Below are positions 1 through 14,093 of a DNA stretch of 64,000 nt, in pieces. Below the pieces are notes generated by a model that was not told where the DNA came from, did no database searches, and saw only the letters and a program-made list of their open reading frames with translations. Source of the DNA: Gordionus sp. m RMFG-2023 (lineage: Eukaryota > Nematomorpha > Gordioida > Chordodea > Parachordodidae); contig NC_088775.1 in the NCBI RefSeq assembly GCF_954871325.1, positions 1,721,473 to 1,785,472 of the forward strand, in the 5' to 3' direction. How positions within the stretch are numbered: position 1 is the stretch's first letter; each line of letters opens with the position of its first letter. A program made the position numbers and the translations under genes.

Positions 1-2797
<2,797 letters not shown>

Positions 2798-3890
2798 TCT
2801 TCCATTTATTATCGACTTTCATATATCTTTTTTGACAATTATTAAATTCAAATAGATCTATTATTTATTATAAACAAATAGAATATTGAAATGTAGTTTA
2901 TATTTAATATCAAGTCTAACTAATCCTTCATTACATATTTTATTCAAATTTAATATATAATTAATATACTAAGGCTTATTTTATTATTATATTAAATATA
3001 ACTTGTTTTGATTAAAATTAATAAAATATATTATATATATAAATAAACGCTTTGCATATCAATATTTACAAAAAAGACATCGCGTATAAAAATTTGTAAT
3101 AATGAAAAGATAAATTAAATGCATAACTGGGTAAAAAAGGAAGATAATTGAATTTAAAAAAAAGTTTAGCTATATATATATCGTAAGTAACAATTTGAAA
3201 AAATATATGCATAACTGGGTAAAAAAGTAAGATTATTGAATTTAAAAAAAAGTTTAACTTTATAAATATCGTAAGTAACAATTTGAAATAAATATATCAA
3301 ATGTAAACTGGGTAAAATTTTTTTATTAAAAATCATAATCCTGTAGCCAAGATTTTTATAATAGGGTTAGGCACTATTAAGTGGGGGGCTTTCCTGCATA
3401 GATTTTCTTAGAGATTCTACTTAAGATAGACTTTTTCGTTTATATTAAATTTTTATACAAATAATTTAAGTTTTTCACTTCCTTTATTTTATAAAAAAAA
3501 AATTCATTTTTTCTTAATATTTTAAATGATTATAGTCTTTATTTTAAAAAAATAATTAATTTTTTACTAATTTTTTTTTCTTTCAGATTCTTGTTTTAAC
3601 TTAAAATTATATTTACTAGAACAAGCAAATTTCTGAAAGGAGAAACAATTCAAAAATATATTAAATTTGTATACTATAGGATATAAAATTAGGTGGGGCT
3701 TTCCTACATAAGTTTTATCGAAGATTTATAGGTCTACTTATTGTATATTAGATTTTTATAAAAATAATTCTATGTTAAAAATATATGAGATCTTCGAAAT
3801 ATGGCTAGGCTATTATCAATGATTTATTCTTTAGAAGTCTCCCATAAAGTAACCTTTGATTCATACCTCTTCAATTTGGGTAACCTCTTA
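2798..3890. other. 3' flank of gene A, duplicated with the gene
   Basis: There is no gene. It holds an 88-bp unit present twice (3120-3207, 3208-3295) and a stretch around 3345-3420 (CCAAGATT, GGCACTATTAAG, GGGGGCTTTCCTGCATA) that recurs in inverted form downstream of gene C (about 53895-53950). A second weaker copy of the GGGGCTTTCCTACATA stretch lies near 3693. The rest is AT-rich without visible signal. Confidence 0.6.
3120..3295. repeat. 88-bp tandem repeat, two copies
   Basis: Both units begin TGCATAACTGGGTAAAAAAG and share GATTATTGAATTT-like and CGTAAGTAACAATTTGAAA stretches. A third partial start (AAACTGGGTAAA) follows at about 3305. Confidence 0.85.
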
Positions 3891-4968
3891 TTAAGTTAGT
3901 GCATTTTCACATTTATCTTAATTCATAGTAACTAATATGATGATTAAGCAATGGGTAAATTTTTGATAGCTTAGCTATAATAAGTAAACATTGTGTATGT
4001 TGTAAGCGATGCTATGTTATGCTATTTTCGCGGTTATACTACAAATGAGAGCTTAAGGTTAAAAATTATTTAAAGTTTTTCTAAGCTTCAATGAGATTTT
4101 GAGGATGATTAAGAGTTTAAATATATACATATATTTTCCGTTCTTCGAATATTATTGCATCTCTAAATTCATCTAAAAAATGATCATGAATCTTTTTCAC
4201 CTTAACATTCTTATCCCTCTCTTGAACCCCCCCATCAGCGAGACTCCCGCAATTTTTTAGTTTACACGCAGACATCTCCGCAAAACTACCGCAATTGGAA
4301 ATCTCCCGCAAAAATTTTCCGCAATTTTTTAATTTTCTCCCTCAATTTTTTTTTAGAAGTATTTTATCGTTAATAATATATAAATTATAATTTTGAGAGA
4401 CAGTAATTGATTATTTTTATTTTTTTGAAATAAATTTTAAATATTTATTCGAAAAACATGTATAGTTTGTAAATTTCTTTCTATCCTGTTTTATTTTTAT
4501 CCAATAATAAATCAACATCATTTCATTCATATAAGTCAGTACAGGGGAGTATATCAACATCGATTGCAATACAAAAATATTCTCCAAAAATAATAAATAA
4601 TACAGATGCATCTACAGTGGCGGAAATCATATACACCTATGTAGTTCAACATTCACAGAGCTTTATCATCACAATGTGGGTCGAATCTTTTTCCCATGAT
4701 ATTTAACGACTCCAATCTAAGTGCAAACCTTACTTGTGGTAGAAAAAATGAGCAAGGCTATCACAAGTGTTTTAGTACCTGAATCCTAGAGGTCAATTCT
4801 AGACGATTTGAAAGATGGGCATCCATATGCAATTCTGACAGAATCATTTAATGTAAATATAGCTGATTCAGGGTTATCAATGAATTGCATATCAGCTTTC
4901 TGCGCTGATAATGATACTGTAAATTTTGGCAAAAACCAAAGTTACCGAACTGAGGCAGCACAATAATG

Positions 4969-5751
4969 CAGGGATCCAAACCGAAATAAATATCGGTTTG
5001 GTTCGTAAAAAATTAAAATATCGGTTCGGTTCGAACCTCCAAAAACCGGTTTGAACACTTAGGTATCCAAACCTACATTCGAATTATGTATAGGAAAATT
5101 ATTTTTTTTATTTTATCATTAATTTAAAAAACAACATATATAAAACTTTCATTTTTATTAATTGCACATTATAAAATAATATTTAATTTTATAAATATAA
5201 AAATATAAAAATATAAAAATAAAAATATATATCAATGATTAATTTTAATATGAACAATATTTTCCTTTTTTTACTTAAATTTATATTATTAAGCCGCACA
5301 ATTAATATATTCTCAAAACTCTGCTCACTCAAATTATATCTATAATGAGATAGTAATATATTTGTTGAAACATCTTTCCACACTAACTTCAAGTACCGGC
5401 ACTGCCAATATGATATCAGATTTGATATGTCATTTTATAATAATATTTTGGATTTAATGCTTTCTCTAAGCATTATGATTTATAAGCTTAAAATATTTGG
5501 AAAATGTTGTAAAATGACATTATACTAAAGTATATAAAAATTGTGGCCGACACTCATCAATCAAATGTGATTGATGATAATCTTTTAAAATAATTCGAAT
5601 ATAATTGAAATCTAATAATAACTTACATATTATTTTATAAGCATAAAATCATGAGACTCGAACCGGTTCAGAGGAATTTTAGGGATTCGATTCAGGTTCG
5701 ATAAAAATATCGGTTTTAGCGGTTTAACTGCAGGTTCGGTTTGGATCCCTG
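4969..5751. mobile_element. 783-bp hAT-type non-autonomous element nested in the hAT relic
   Basis: Perfect 17-bp terminal inverted repeats: CAGGGATCCAAACCGAA at 4969-4985 and its complement at 5735-5751. They are flanked by an exact 8-bp duplication CAATAATG (4961-4968 and 5752-5759). An 8-bp duplication and CAGGG termini are hallmarks of hAT elements. Subterminal copies of CGGTTTGG or CGGTTCGG motifs occur near both ends. It splits the hAT transposase frame between AFCADND and DYICHILHDSC. No transposase is encoded; the interior is AT-rich. Confidence 0.92.
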
Positions 5752-5899
5752 CAATAATGAATTAAATATAATTGACTATATATGCCATATACTACATGAT
5801 TCTTGCAAGAAGGCAATGAATGTACTATTTGTGGATGTCGAAATAATTATGATGAGATGTTTTAACGAATTTAATTCATCAATAAAGGAGTGATCTGAC

Positions 5900-6142
5900 T
5901 TGGAATGGTGTGAGTTGTTACGATATGTACCTATCAGGTGGTTATCATTAATACCTGCCATCGATAGAATTTTAAAATTTTACAAACCCTTAAAAAAATA
6001 CTTTTTAAATAAAGATTTTAGAAGCTGTCCAAAAATTTTGAAAAATTTTTCAAGTGTGAAATGGCAGAATCATAGGATTAGTTTCACTTGTAGGAAATAT
6101 ACTCAGCTAATATTAAGTTGCAATCAGAATATTCTTTATTAA
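5900..6142 (+). pseudogene. hAT transposase fragment (middle)
   Basis: Open frame beginning EWCELLRYVPIRWLSLIPAI. The RWLSL-PAI-RIL pattern is the well-known mid-transposase block of ZBED-like hAT proteins. It is part of the forward relic; a frame change near 6120 leads to the next piece. It is a transposon fossil, not a host gene. Confidence 0.75.
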
Positions 6143-6438
6143 TAAAGATTTACAAAATCATGCTACAGCTCTGTTCATCTCTACAGTTAAAAATTGATAA
6201 TAAATTTTATGGCGCTATTGCTAAAAATATTAAATGTTCAAATAATACTCTAATTAATACATTCTTAAATGAATCACATATTTTTATTAACACAATTTTA
6301 GAATATTTAAAATCAAAATTTGATTTTAATAACTCTATTTACAAATGTTTAAATATTATGACTTTGGAATAGAAACCATCAACTGATGGTTTTTTTAATT
6401 TAATAAATACATTAAAAATACCGAAAGACATAGATGTC

Positions 6439-6693
6439 TTGTTTGAGGGGATTGTTATTCTCTCTATTTTTTATGATTCGCTAGAATATTTAAAGTTAGA
6501 ATGTCTAAAAGCAGAGGAGAAACGGGTAGAATTTTTTCGTAATAACAATAAATCCCCATGCTTGGAAAAAAATTGCAAGTATGTCTTCTCCTTACCTCAT
6601 TCTAATGCCTCATCCGAGCACATTTTTAGCATGATGAGTACTGCCTGGAAAACGTATTGCTTTAACATTATTAAAGGCCCAGCTCATGGTTAA
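6439..6693 (+). pseudogene. hAT transposase C-terminal dimerisation region
   Basis: Contains YVFSLPHSNASSEHIFSMMS, matching the hAT C-terminal consensus SxPxSNAxxERxFS. It starts upstream in frame (EGIVILSIFYDSLEYLKLE) and stops at 6691-6693, short of the usual end of the protein. Confidence 0.78.
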
Positions 6694-6795
6694 ACAAATT
6701 TATAATATGTCATGCCAGGAATTTTATAAATATCTCAATAACGACGGTAAACGCTTAGTTTCATTTTTTGAATCTCAAATAAAATATAATTAACA

Positions 6796-8245
6796 TTATA
6801 TTTTAATTTTCCATATTTTTTTATTTATACATTCGTATAAAATAAATATATTTTTTACATTGTAAAACAAAAATAGAGAGCATTACAATATTCACAAAAC
6901 AAGACATCAATGTCTATCGGTATTTTTAAAATATTTGAACATTTTAATATAGTTTTAGCAATGGCGCCATAAAATTTATTGTCAATTTTTAACTGTAAAA
7001 ATTAAAACTGCAGCTATTTTGTAAATCTTTGTTAAGATTCTTCTGATTGCAACTGCACATTAACAGTATGTAGTAGATTTCCTACATGTGAAATCATTCC
7101 TAAATATACCTCTGTCATTCATTATTGAAAAATTTTCAAAATGTTAGGACAGCTTTTTGATCTTTATTTAAGAAATATTTAAAGGTTTATAAAATTTTAA
7201 AATTCTATAGATGGCGGGTATTAGGAACATATTGCAACCAAAATTGTGCTGATTGAATTCTGTAAATACACTCTGGTTTTTTCTAAATTCACTGAGGCGT
7301 TATCAGATCAGAAAGTAGACATGCAATTTATTGATAATCCCGAATCTCATATATTTACCCTTATATATAATTACATATATCTTTGGATTTTTCACTATTT
7401 GAGGGGAAAAATTTTCTTGGAACGTAATTTTGTTGAAATAGCGAAGGATCAAAAGAAATATTTTAATATTTCCCTTATTAGATGCATCTGTTAGAATATT
7501 GCATATGTATGCCCATCTTTCAAATCGTCAAGAATTGACCCCCTAAATTCAGGTTCTAAAACATTGATGATATCCTTACTCATTTTTGTTCTACAAGTAA
7601 AGTTTTCTATCTTGGAGTCATTAAATATTATGGGGATAGATTCTACCTACATTGTAATGATAAGTAGCTCTGTTAATGTTGTATTACAAGGATAAGTAGC
7701 TCTGTTAATGTTGTATTACAAGTTAGGTGATTACAATTGCTGCAACCGTAGTTGCATCTATATTATTTCTTATTTTTGGAGAATATTTTTGTTTTGCAAT
7801 GGATGTAGATACACTCTCCTGCACTGATTATAATAATGTGATTGAACAATAATAAAAAAATAATTATCATTGAAATGAGTACAATATTATCTTATTATGT
7901 ATTTAAACGTGATACATGATAATTAAGCGCCTATTCCTATAATGTTATACACCCACAACGTAGATTTCCAATTGCGGTCGTTTTGCGTGACATTCGCATA
8001 AAATATATTTTTTTGTTTTTTTATATAATTTTATCTTGTTTACATTCTTTTTAATAAATTATTATATTTTAATAAATCAAGATGTTATTTTATTTTGAAA
8101 AATAGTTACCGAATTTGTATTTATATAAACTAATTATAAAAAATAATAGGCGGATAATTAAGTCAAAGCAAATTTTTTATTTCTACCGCAATTTTCATAT
8201 TTCTCCCGCAACATACCAAATTTCTCCACCTGGCAACCCTATCTT
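6796..8245 (-). mobile_element. hAT transposon relic, reverse copy
   Basis: Minus-strand relative of 4240-6795. Its outer end at about 8245 reads ATAGGGTTGCCAGGTGGAG on the minus strand, a hAT-like terminus, followed by GTTGCGGGAGAAAT. It then carries GGSILDDLKDGHTYAI (about 7510-7555), TDASNKGNIKIF with RYFN (about 7400-7500), AIEF-type sequence at about 7190-7215, and the segment matching the forward copy's 6190-6480 at about 6870-6985. An internal deletion removes much of the C-terminal half. The forward frame at 7246-7494 is only its shadow. Confidence 0.75.
7659..7722. repeat. 32-bp tandem duplication inside the reverse hAT relic
   Basis: The unit GATAAGTAGCTCTGTTAATG plus 12 further bases occurs twice without a gap (7659-7690, 7691-7722). 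The forward hAT copy has it once (about 4650-4670 region), so this is a local slip duplication. Confidence 0.85.
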
Positions 8246-8439
8246 GAATACAAGATTCCCTTTAACTAAAGATCGGTGGCTTAGGACTTAATTCCAGTCC
8301 TTAATATCCTACAAAATTTAATATTCCCTGCCCTTAGTCGCCTAATATATATCTAGCTCTTAGAACTTTCAAATGTAAGAATCAAATCATACTTCAGCCT
8401 TAGACCTCTGGAAGAGAAACGTATCAACAGATTAGATTT

Positions 8440-8790
8440 CAATTTCATAACAAGGAGATAAGAATTCATCAATGACACAACCTATATCACCAATGACATG
8501 TGCTAATTGTAACACCCATACCGACAGCCTTGGCCACCAATCTCTACATTGTTGCTTTCAAAAAATAGACTACACATGCACTATGCAATAATTCCGAATA
8601 TTTTTTCATCACTGATTGCCCCAGTTCTTCCAATCAAACCAGACACAATGGGTTGACCCTAATACTTTGGAACTAAGAGAACCCTAACCATTTGCCAGAT
8701 CCTTTACTACCAATTCCATCATGAGAGCAGATCTCTAATCAATGATAAATCAAAACAAGGATTGAATTAAATTTAATGCCAGGTTAAGAT
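8440..8790 (+). mobile_element. Decayed 3' piece of RLE-type LINE
   Basis: Reads TCANCNTHTDSLGHQSLHC at about 8498-8556, matching the CxxC...H...C knuckle TCAACHKQVDPFSRHCFSC of the better-preserved LINE at 13558-13614. Further on, PFARSFTTNSIMRA at about 8690-8731 matches RFARSFSSNSITKA of the copy at 49.9 kb. Several breaks are present. It lies directly beside the outer end of the reverse hAT relic. Confidence 0.65.
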
Positions 8791-8799
8791 TATCAGGAA

Positions 8800-9680
8800 A
8801 TGTGATAGTTTTTGTGTAGTCGTGAGGTCTCGGAAACATAACTGTAATATTAATAAAGCAAGAAAGATTTTTCTCAAGGTATTAACTGCATTCTGTTAAA
8901 TATAATAGGTAAGTTTTAGGGAGATTTAAATTAAAGCATTATAAATATTAAGATTTTAATATTTTAACTTAAAATATTGATTTTTAAAATAATAATAAAA
9001 ACGAAACTATATGGGTTATATTTCTATGTATTTATAGCAATAAAAATTTAATTTTTATTTGTTCGTATTTTTGAAAGGACAAGATATAGGGGGTTTCTAA
9101 CACAGTAAGAAATTTGTATGGTTGGACATTCTGAAAACACAATCCAAACAAACACAACACGATGTTACAACTTTATAAAACCCGGGGTTCATTAGAACCG
9201 GTTCTGATTTCAGGGAATCGTTTCTAATTTACGTGTTATCAAATACCCGCTGCTCTTAATTGGGTTGAAACCTCACAAAAACAGATTCATAACTTGTGTA
9301 CTAAATATATATAATCATCCTAATTTAATATATAAATGCAGATATCGCAAACAATTCCGAAATTTTGAATGAAACATAACGTTTTTTATATTTTATAGAT
9401 AATTAGGTTTATCACGTTTTCAAATCGAATAAAACCAGAGAATTCAATTTTTTATAATAAAATGTATAAAAATATACTCTAAACCCTTCCAATTACAATC
9501 TTAACCCATTGGGGATTACCATCTGCTACTATGCTTATATAAGTGAGCCTAAAAAAATGGGAATAGGTTTTTCTGTATCAAAATATTAAGAATCGTCGAA
9601 AAAATAAATATTTAATATTTTTTTGTTTCATTCTTTCTCCTATATCTACCAATAGCGGGCTTCTTCAACCTTAAAAATAA
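8800..9680. other. AT-rich intergenic stretch
   Basis: No coding frame, RNA or repeat end that I can support. A slightly GC-richer patch at 9180-9260 (CCCGGGGTTCATTAGAACCGGTTC) has no recognised partner. Confidence 0.4.
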
Positions 9681-9684
9681 AAAT

Positions 9685-10130
9685 CTATAATAGGTGCCGT
9701 TGTATAAAAATGATAAATTTTGACTAAAACCTCTGCCATCCGAATCTCATGAGTCAGAAGAAGACTTTTAAAATTTCCATTTTTTTCGCCATCTGCTGAA
9801 AAACCCTACTCATATTTTATATATTATAATAAATTATATATTTATTTTTAAAAAAAAAGATACAGACGCAAAATTTGCCGAATTTTATTTAAAAATACAC
9901 TTACATATAAGGCATTTTGAAAATATTTTATATTTGAACAAATGCTAAGTTTCTCGATAAATTTAAGATTATCTTCTTTTTAATATTGAAATATGAGATA
10001 TTCATCTTCTCAACGAGGTTCGCTAAAATTGTTTCAGGTGGCACCTATTTATTAATTTGTAAAAAAAAAGGAAAGAAATGTTATATTTTATAAATTCATA
10101 ATTAAATTATCAATTTAAAAAAATAAAAAT
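9685..10130. repeat. 446-bp tandem duplication, unit 1 (uninterrupted)
   Basis: Begins CTATAATAGGTGCCG and contains ATCTCATGAGTCAGA, the single-copy LINE target ATATTATAATAAAT (9821-9834), TACAGACGCAAAATTTGCCG and TTCTCAACGAGGTTCGC. Unit 2 starts at 10131 with CTATGATAAGTGCG; it is split by a LINE and resumes at 14383. Unit 1 therefore preserves the empty target site. Confidence 0.93.
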
Positions 10131-11323
10131 CTATGATAAGTGCGTTGTATAAAAATGATAAATTTTGACTAAAACCTCTGCCATCTGAATCTCATGAGTC
10201 AGAGGAAGACTTTTAAAATTTCCATTTTTTTCCCCATCTGCTGAAAAACTCTAGTCATATTTTATATATTATAATAAATAAACATGATAATATGATTTAA
10301 TATTTTTTATTTATATTATTTTATTTTGAAATTTTTTTTTCTCCTCTTCCGGTTTTTATATTTTCTGAATTTTCTTATTCCCTGAGCCTCTACTAATGCC
10401 CGGTCATAGTTATCGAAATTGACTATTCTTTCCTACGATGATTTTCTCCAACAATTTCTTATATAAGGTCGTAGATAATGTTCTCTCCATTCACGGAAAA
10501 TATCGTCCCTTTTCAATTCTCCCAAAAAAAAAGACATCTTGTCCAATTAAAATGTCGATTTCTAAAATATAATAATCTACACTCTTCAAAGATGATATAA
10601 TATTATGCCAACATATTCGAAATAATCAATTATCGCTCTTCCAACTACATATCAACATTCGCTGAAAGCACTATCGAGGGAGGCTTGTCCTATCAAAACT
10701 TTCTTTTTCAAATAGTAGAAACGCTTAACTTCTTTTGTGTAACGAATAGTTCTAAGACAACCTTAAGATTTCCCTATTTTGCGGCCGTAGAAAAATTTCC
10801 TTAAGTTTGAATTCTTTTTACATTACCACACCCTAAAGATTTCCCCGACAAAGTTTAATTTTTTTTTTTTGCATTTCTTGGTTTACCAGTATTTTCGATT
10901 ATTTTTTTTTTTTTTATTTGCCATTGCATCTAATTTATTATTATTTTAAATTTACCAACCCTCCTAATTTCGATTGTTCATAATCTTTCTTTTTTCTTTC
11001 AATTTTTGATTTTTTTCTTTCCCCCTTTTTTCTTGTTTATACCCCCCCCCCCTCTTTTTTTTTGTTCGTAATAATACTTTTTATACTTTTTGTACCTAGT
11101 CTTATTTTATAAATATTATTGTTTATTTATTATTATTTTTTTTCAAATTTACCAACCCCTCTAATCTCGATAATACTTCTGAAAGGATAGATCAGGTATT
11201 CCTCTCTTCCCAATTTTGATTTTTTTTTTCCCCATTTCATCTTTTTTTTTTTCTTCCAATCAAAATTATATCCGTTAATATATATATTTTTTTTTTGTGT
11301 TTTCTCCCTTTCAAAGCCATCTC

Positions 11324-13459
11324 ATGGTTAACTCTTGTTGTCAAGTATGCTTAAAAATAGTTTCGCTTAATTTAAATGGCGTGTTTAGGAAACATGGTTC
11401 ACCCGCGTGCCACAATTCTGGAAAATTTCCCCTCTCTTACGGCCAAGATCCTTTAATTAACGCTCCTCACTCGTATGACCCCATTCCACCATGTTCCTCA
11501 AGCTCTGTTGATTTATTCCTTAATTCGCATAAGCCCCCAGTTCTTTCTAGGATCCCTATAGCCGCCCGAGAGTCTATCTCTAGGTTCCTCATGTCACTTA
11601 TAAATAATTTGAATTCGGATTTCTCCTCACTACCCTTATGGTTAGACCTGGTTAGTTTTTGTTTTCGAGTCCTAGTTAAACCCAAAAATAAAATAAATAA
11701 CTTATCTGCCTTAATTAAGGAAAAAGTTTCCAATTTTGAAAATACAATTATCGATGAATTTTCTCCTTCGTACGCTTTAAACCCCAACTCCTTCCGTCAC
11801 AAATTGATCTCCGAAAAATTAGATCTTGGAGATATTAGCGGTGCGGCCCGAATATTGTCCTCCGATGACTCTATTTCTCCTATCAACGTTACCATATTTA
11901 AACAACTTCTTGAAAAACATCCACGAGCGTCCCCTTTTAACATCCACCCGCATGCCTCCTCCCCTATTCCCTTTACCTGTGACGAAGTACTTAAGTGCTT
12001 AAAGTCCTTTAAAAAAGGGACGACAGGGGGGTTGGACGGCTTCAGACCTGGTTTCTTTGTGGAGTTAATTCAATGCCCTGATAGTGGCTTCATTGACCCT
12101 TTGTTGAAAGCATTAACCGAACTGTGCAATAATATCCTCGTACGCGAAGTTCCCCTTTGCATTCGTCCTATTATTTTTGGCGCCCGTCTTGTCTCCTTGA
12201 CCAAACCGGATGGCGGCGTTAGACCCATAGCCATAGGGTCATTCTTTCGTCGCTTAGTCGCCAAGGCTATCGTAAATAGGATTCGGCCTAAGGCTAGTTC
12301 CTTCTTATTTCCTTCACAGTTAGGATTTGGAGTGAGAGGTGGGTGTGAAGTGGCCTCACATGTTGCGCGTATTTTTATAAATACTGAGGCCGATAAGGTT
12401 TTCTGCAAGTTAGACTTCAGAAATGCCTTCAACACCATCCATAGGAGGGCATTCTTACCATCTTTTTTACACCATTTCCCAAAATATGGGAATTTCCTTA
12501 ATTCCTGTTATGGATTCCCTTCGTTACTCAAATTCGGGGAATTTTCCATCTCCTCCGAAGAGGGGATACAGCAAGGTGATCCTCTAGGCCCCCTGCTCTT
12601 TACTATAGGGATTCATGATTTGATCAAAAATTTAAAGACTAATTTCCAATTAGACCTTAATTTATGGTATCTCGACGATGGCTCTTTTGGCGGTTCTTTA
12701 TCCAATGTTATGTCGGCCATAGAGTACGTTGAAATGGAAGCTTCGAAAATTGGTCTTTCCCTAAATAGGAAAAAGTGTGAAATTTCCTCCCTCAACAATA
12801 AGGATTTTATTCCTCCCTTAGATTTTACAATCATTCCGCATGAGGAACTCTGTCTTTTAGGTTCCCCTATTGGTTTTTCAATCTCCTTTTGTCAAAAAAC
12901 TTTTGAGGATTTGATCCATTCCCTTTCCAATTCACTCAAGAATCTTCCTCATCTCCCCAAACATCAGTTCTTCTTTCTCACCAAAAAATGTCTTTTTCTA
13001 CCTAAATTCTTACATTTATTTAAATCTTCCCCCGTTTTCCAGTACAATACTCTCCTTAAGGTCTTCGAATTAAAATTTAAACATTTTATCGAATCCCTTT
13101 TAGGCTTAAATTTTTCCGATTTCAATTGGTCCCTCGCCTCTATGCCCGCTTACCAGGGTGGACTGGGATTGTTACCCCCCTTCCTTATGGCAATTGCGTG
13201 TTTTCTTTCATCTCGAATATCCTTCGCCGATTCTATTTCCTCGCTTATCGAGTTGGACGATCCCCTTCTATCTTCAGCTAAACAAGAGTGGCTTACTCTA
13301 ATCACCCAAGGCTCCGAGCAGCCAATTTCCTGCCATCTAAAGAGCTTCCTGGTCCCTATGCTTCAATGCTCGTTTGAAAAACTTTGTATGTATCCTGAGC
13401 TAACTAACCTTCAACTGCTCAGAAACGCAAAAAAAACTCTAACGGCCATGAATGGCTAG
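11324..13459 (+). CDS. LINE reverse transcriptase (part 1 of split ORF)
   Basis: Start chosen at the ATG at 11324; the frame opens slightly earlier without an ATG. A CxxC...RKHG...C knuckle lies in the first 35 residues. Reverse transcriptase motifs follow: TKPDGGVRPIAIG (about 12200), GFGVRGGCEVASH (about 12325), CKLDFRNAFNT (about 12403), GIQQGDPLGPLLF (about 12565) and the catalytic WYLDDGSFGG (12666-12695), with the two aspartates of the active site present. A thumb region with GGLGLLPP follows near 13160. The frame ends after an eight-A run at about 13431, where a +1 shift gives HEWLDAIPSG, clearly the continuation. It copies element RNA into DNA at the nicked target. Confidence 0.9.
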   Translation: MVNSCCQVCLKIVSLNLNGVFRKHGSPACHNSGKFPLSYGQDPLINAPHSYDPIPPCSSSSVDLFLNSHKPPVLSRIPIAARESISRFLMSLINNLNSDFSSLPLWLDLVSFCFRVLVKPKNKINNLSALIKEKVSNFENTIIDEFSPSYALNPNSFRHKLISEKLDLGDISGAARILSSDDSISPINVTIFKQLLEKHPRASPFNIHPHASSPIPFTCDEVLKCLKSFKKGTTGGLDGFRPGFFVELIQCPDSGFIDPLLKALTELCNNILVREVPLCIRPIIFGARLVSLTKPDGGVRPIAIGSFFRRLVAKAIVNRIRPKASSFLFPSQLGFGVRGGCEVASHVARIFINTEADKVFCKLDFRNAFNTIHRRAFLPSFLHHFPKYGNFLNSCYGFPSLLKFGEFSISSEEGIQQGDPLGPLLFTIGIHDLIKNLKTNFQLDLNLWYLDDGSFGGSLSNVMSAIEYVEMEASKIGLSLNRKKCEISSLNNKDFIPPLDFTIIPHEELCLLGSPIGFSISFCQKTFEDLIHSLSNSLKNLPHLPKHQFFFLTKKCLFLPKFLHLFKSSPVFQYNTLLKVFELKFKHFIESLLGLNFSDFNWSLASMPAYQGGLGLLPPFLMAIACFLSSRISFADSISSLIELDDPLLSSAKQEWLTLITQGSEQPISCHLKSFLVPMLQCSFEKLCMYPELTNLQLLRNAKKTLTAMNG

Positions 13460-13911
13460 ACGCGATTCCGAGTGGTAAAAAGGAAACGTTACTCACAGAC
13501 GATGAGTTTCAAACTGCCATTGGCCATAGGCTTGGTTGCCTTATCCCTTCTGTGGACACCTGTGCCGCCTGTCACAAACAGGTTGATCCTTTCTCTAGAC
13601 ATTGTTTCTCGTGCCTCAAAGTCAGTGGCCGTTTCCTGAGGCACGACAACCTTAATAGGTATATCGGCAAAGCCTTGATTTCGGCCGGTTTCCCCAATAG
13701 CTTGGAGCCATTGGGGCTCCTAAATGCTGACGGTAAGCGCCCTGACGGCATGTCTTTAACGTCTTGGCACGGCGGCAAAAGACTTGTCTGGGACGTCTCT
13801 TGTGTTACCTCCTTTCCGGCTACGGAAATACCGACCCCTTGGAACTACAAGAAACCAATAAGTTTAATAAATATAGATTCCTCCCTAACTCTTTTATATT
13901 TATTCCCCTAA
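13447..13911 (+). CDS. LINE ORF part 2: zinc knuckle and endonuclease
   Basis: This continues the protein after the frameshift: HEWLDAIPSG, then DEFQTAIGHRLGC, a TCAACHK...HCFSC knuckle (13558-13614), and KRPDGMSLTSW with LVWDVSC (about 13735-13803). The latter is the PD...D core of a restriction-like endonuclease that nicks target DNA. A second frame change near 13840-13850 leads into part 3. Both breaks could be real or homopolymer reading errors. Confidence 0.85.
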   Translation, partial: HEWLDAIPSGKKETLLTDDEFQTAIGHRLGCLIPSVDTCAACHKQVDPFSRHCFSCLKVSGRFLRHDNLNRYIGKALISAGFPNSLEPLGLLNADGKRPDGMSLTSWHGGKRLVWDVSCVTSFPATEIPTPWNYKKPISLINIDSSLTLLYLFP

Positions 13912-14093
13912 TTTTTAGCGTCCTTGGAAACCCCGGTCCCCAATCCCTAAAGTTCTTAAATCAATTGGGTAGAAGAATTTCGTTAAGGACAGGGGTCAAA
14001 AACGAGTCCCTATCTCTTAAACAAAAAGTCCAATTTGAAATCCTAAAGGGGAACTACAAATGTTTCTTCGAAACACTCCCATTTCCCTCCTAG
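13845..14093 (+). CDS. LINE ORF part 3: C-terminal end
   Basis: In a third frame, FIPLIFSVLGNPGPQSLKFL and GRRISLRTG match the family's C-terminal block (FVPVVSDTCGSFGPQALKL in the copy at 50.05 kb). It ends at a TAG at 14091-14093, followed by about 290 bp of AT-rich 3' UTR and the poly(A) tract. Confidence 0.8.
   Translation, partial: LQETNKFNKYRFLPNSFIFIPLIFSVLGNPGPQSLKFLNQLGRRISLRTGVKNESLSLKQKVQFEILKGNYKCFFETLPFPS

Larger units (their letters stand above)
4240..6795 (+). mobile_element. hAT transposon relic, forward copy
   Basis: Degraded cut-and-paste hAT transposase. In order: a helical segment (about 4600-4670, STVAEIIYTYVVQHSQSF), AITSVLVPES then ILDDLKDGHPYAI (about 4760-4835), AFCADND (about 4898), then after an insert DYICHILHDSCKKAMNV (about 5773-5825), RWLSLIPAIDRILKFY (about 5937-5985) and the C-terminal dimerisation signature FSLPHSNASSEHIFSMM (about 6588-6640). 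These match the ZBED/hAT families. Several stops and frame changes break it, and the TDASN-type segment kept in the reverse copy is deleted here. A second copy lies tail to tail on the right (6796-8245). The left terminus is too degraded to place exactly. Confidence 0.82.

Noticed and set aside
3066-3281. 71-codon minus frame
   Set aside because: It spans the 88-bp tandem repeat and translates the repeat twice; no homology.
7246-7494. 82-codon frame on the + strand
   Set aside because: The minus strand of this stretch reads TDASNKGNIKIF and related hAT transposase sequence; the + frame is its shadow.
11467-12834. Minus-strand frames of 73-122 codons
   Set aside because: Antisense to the LINE reverse transcriptase.
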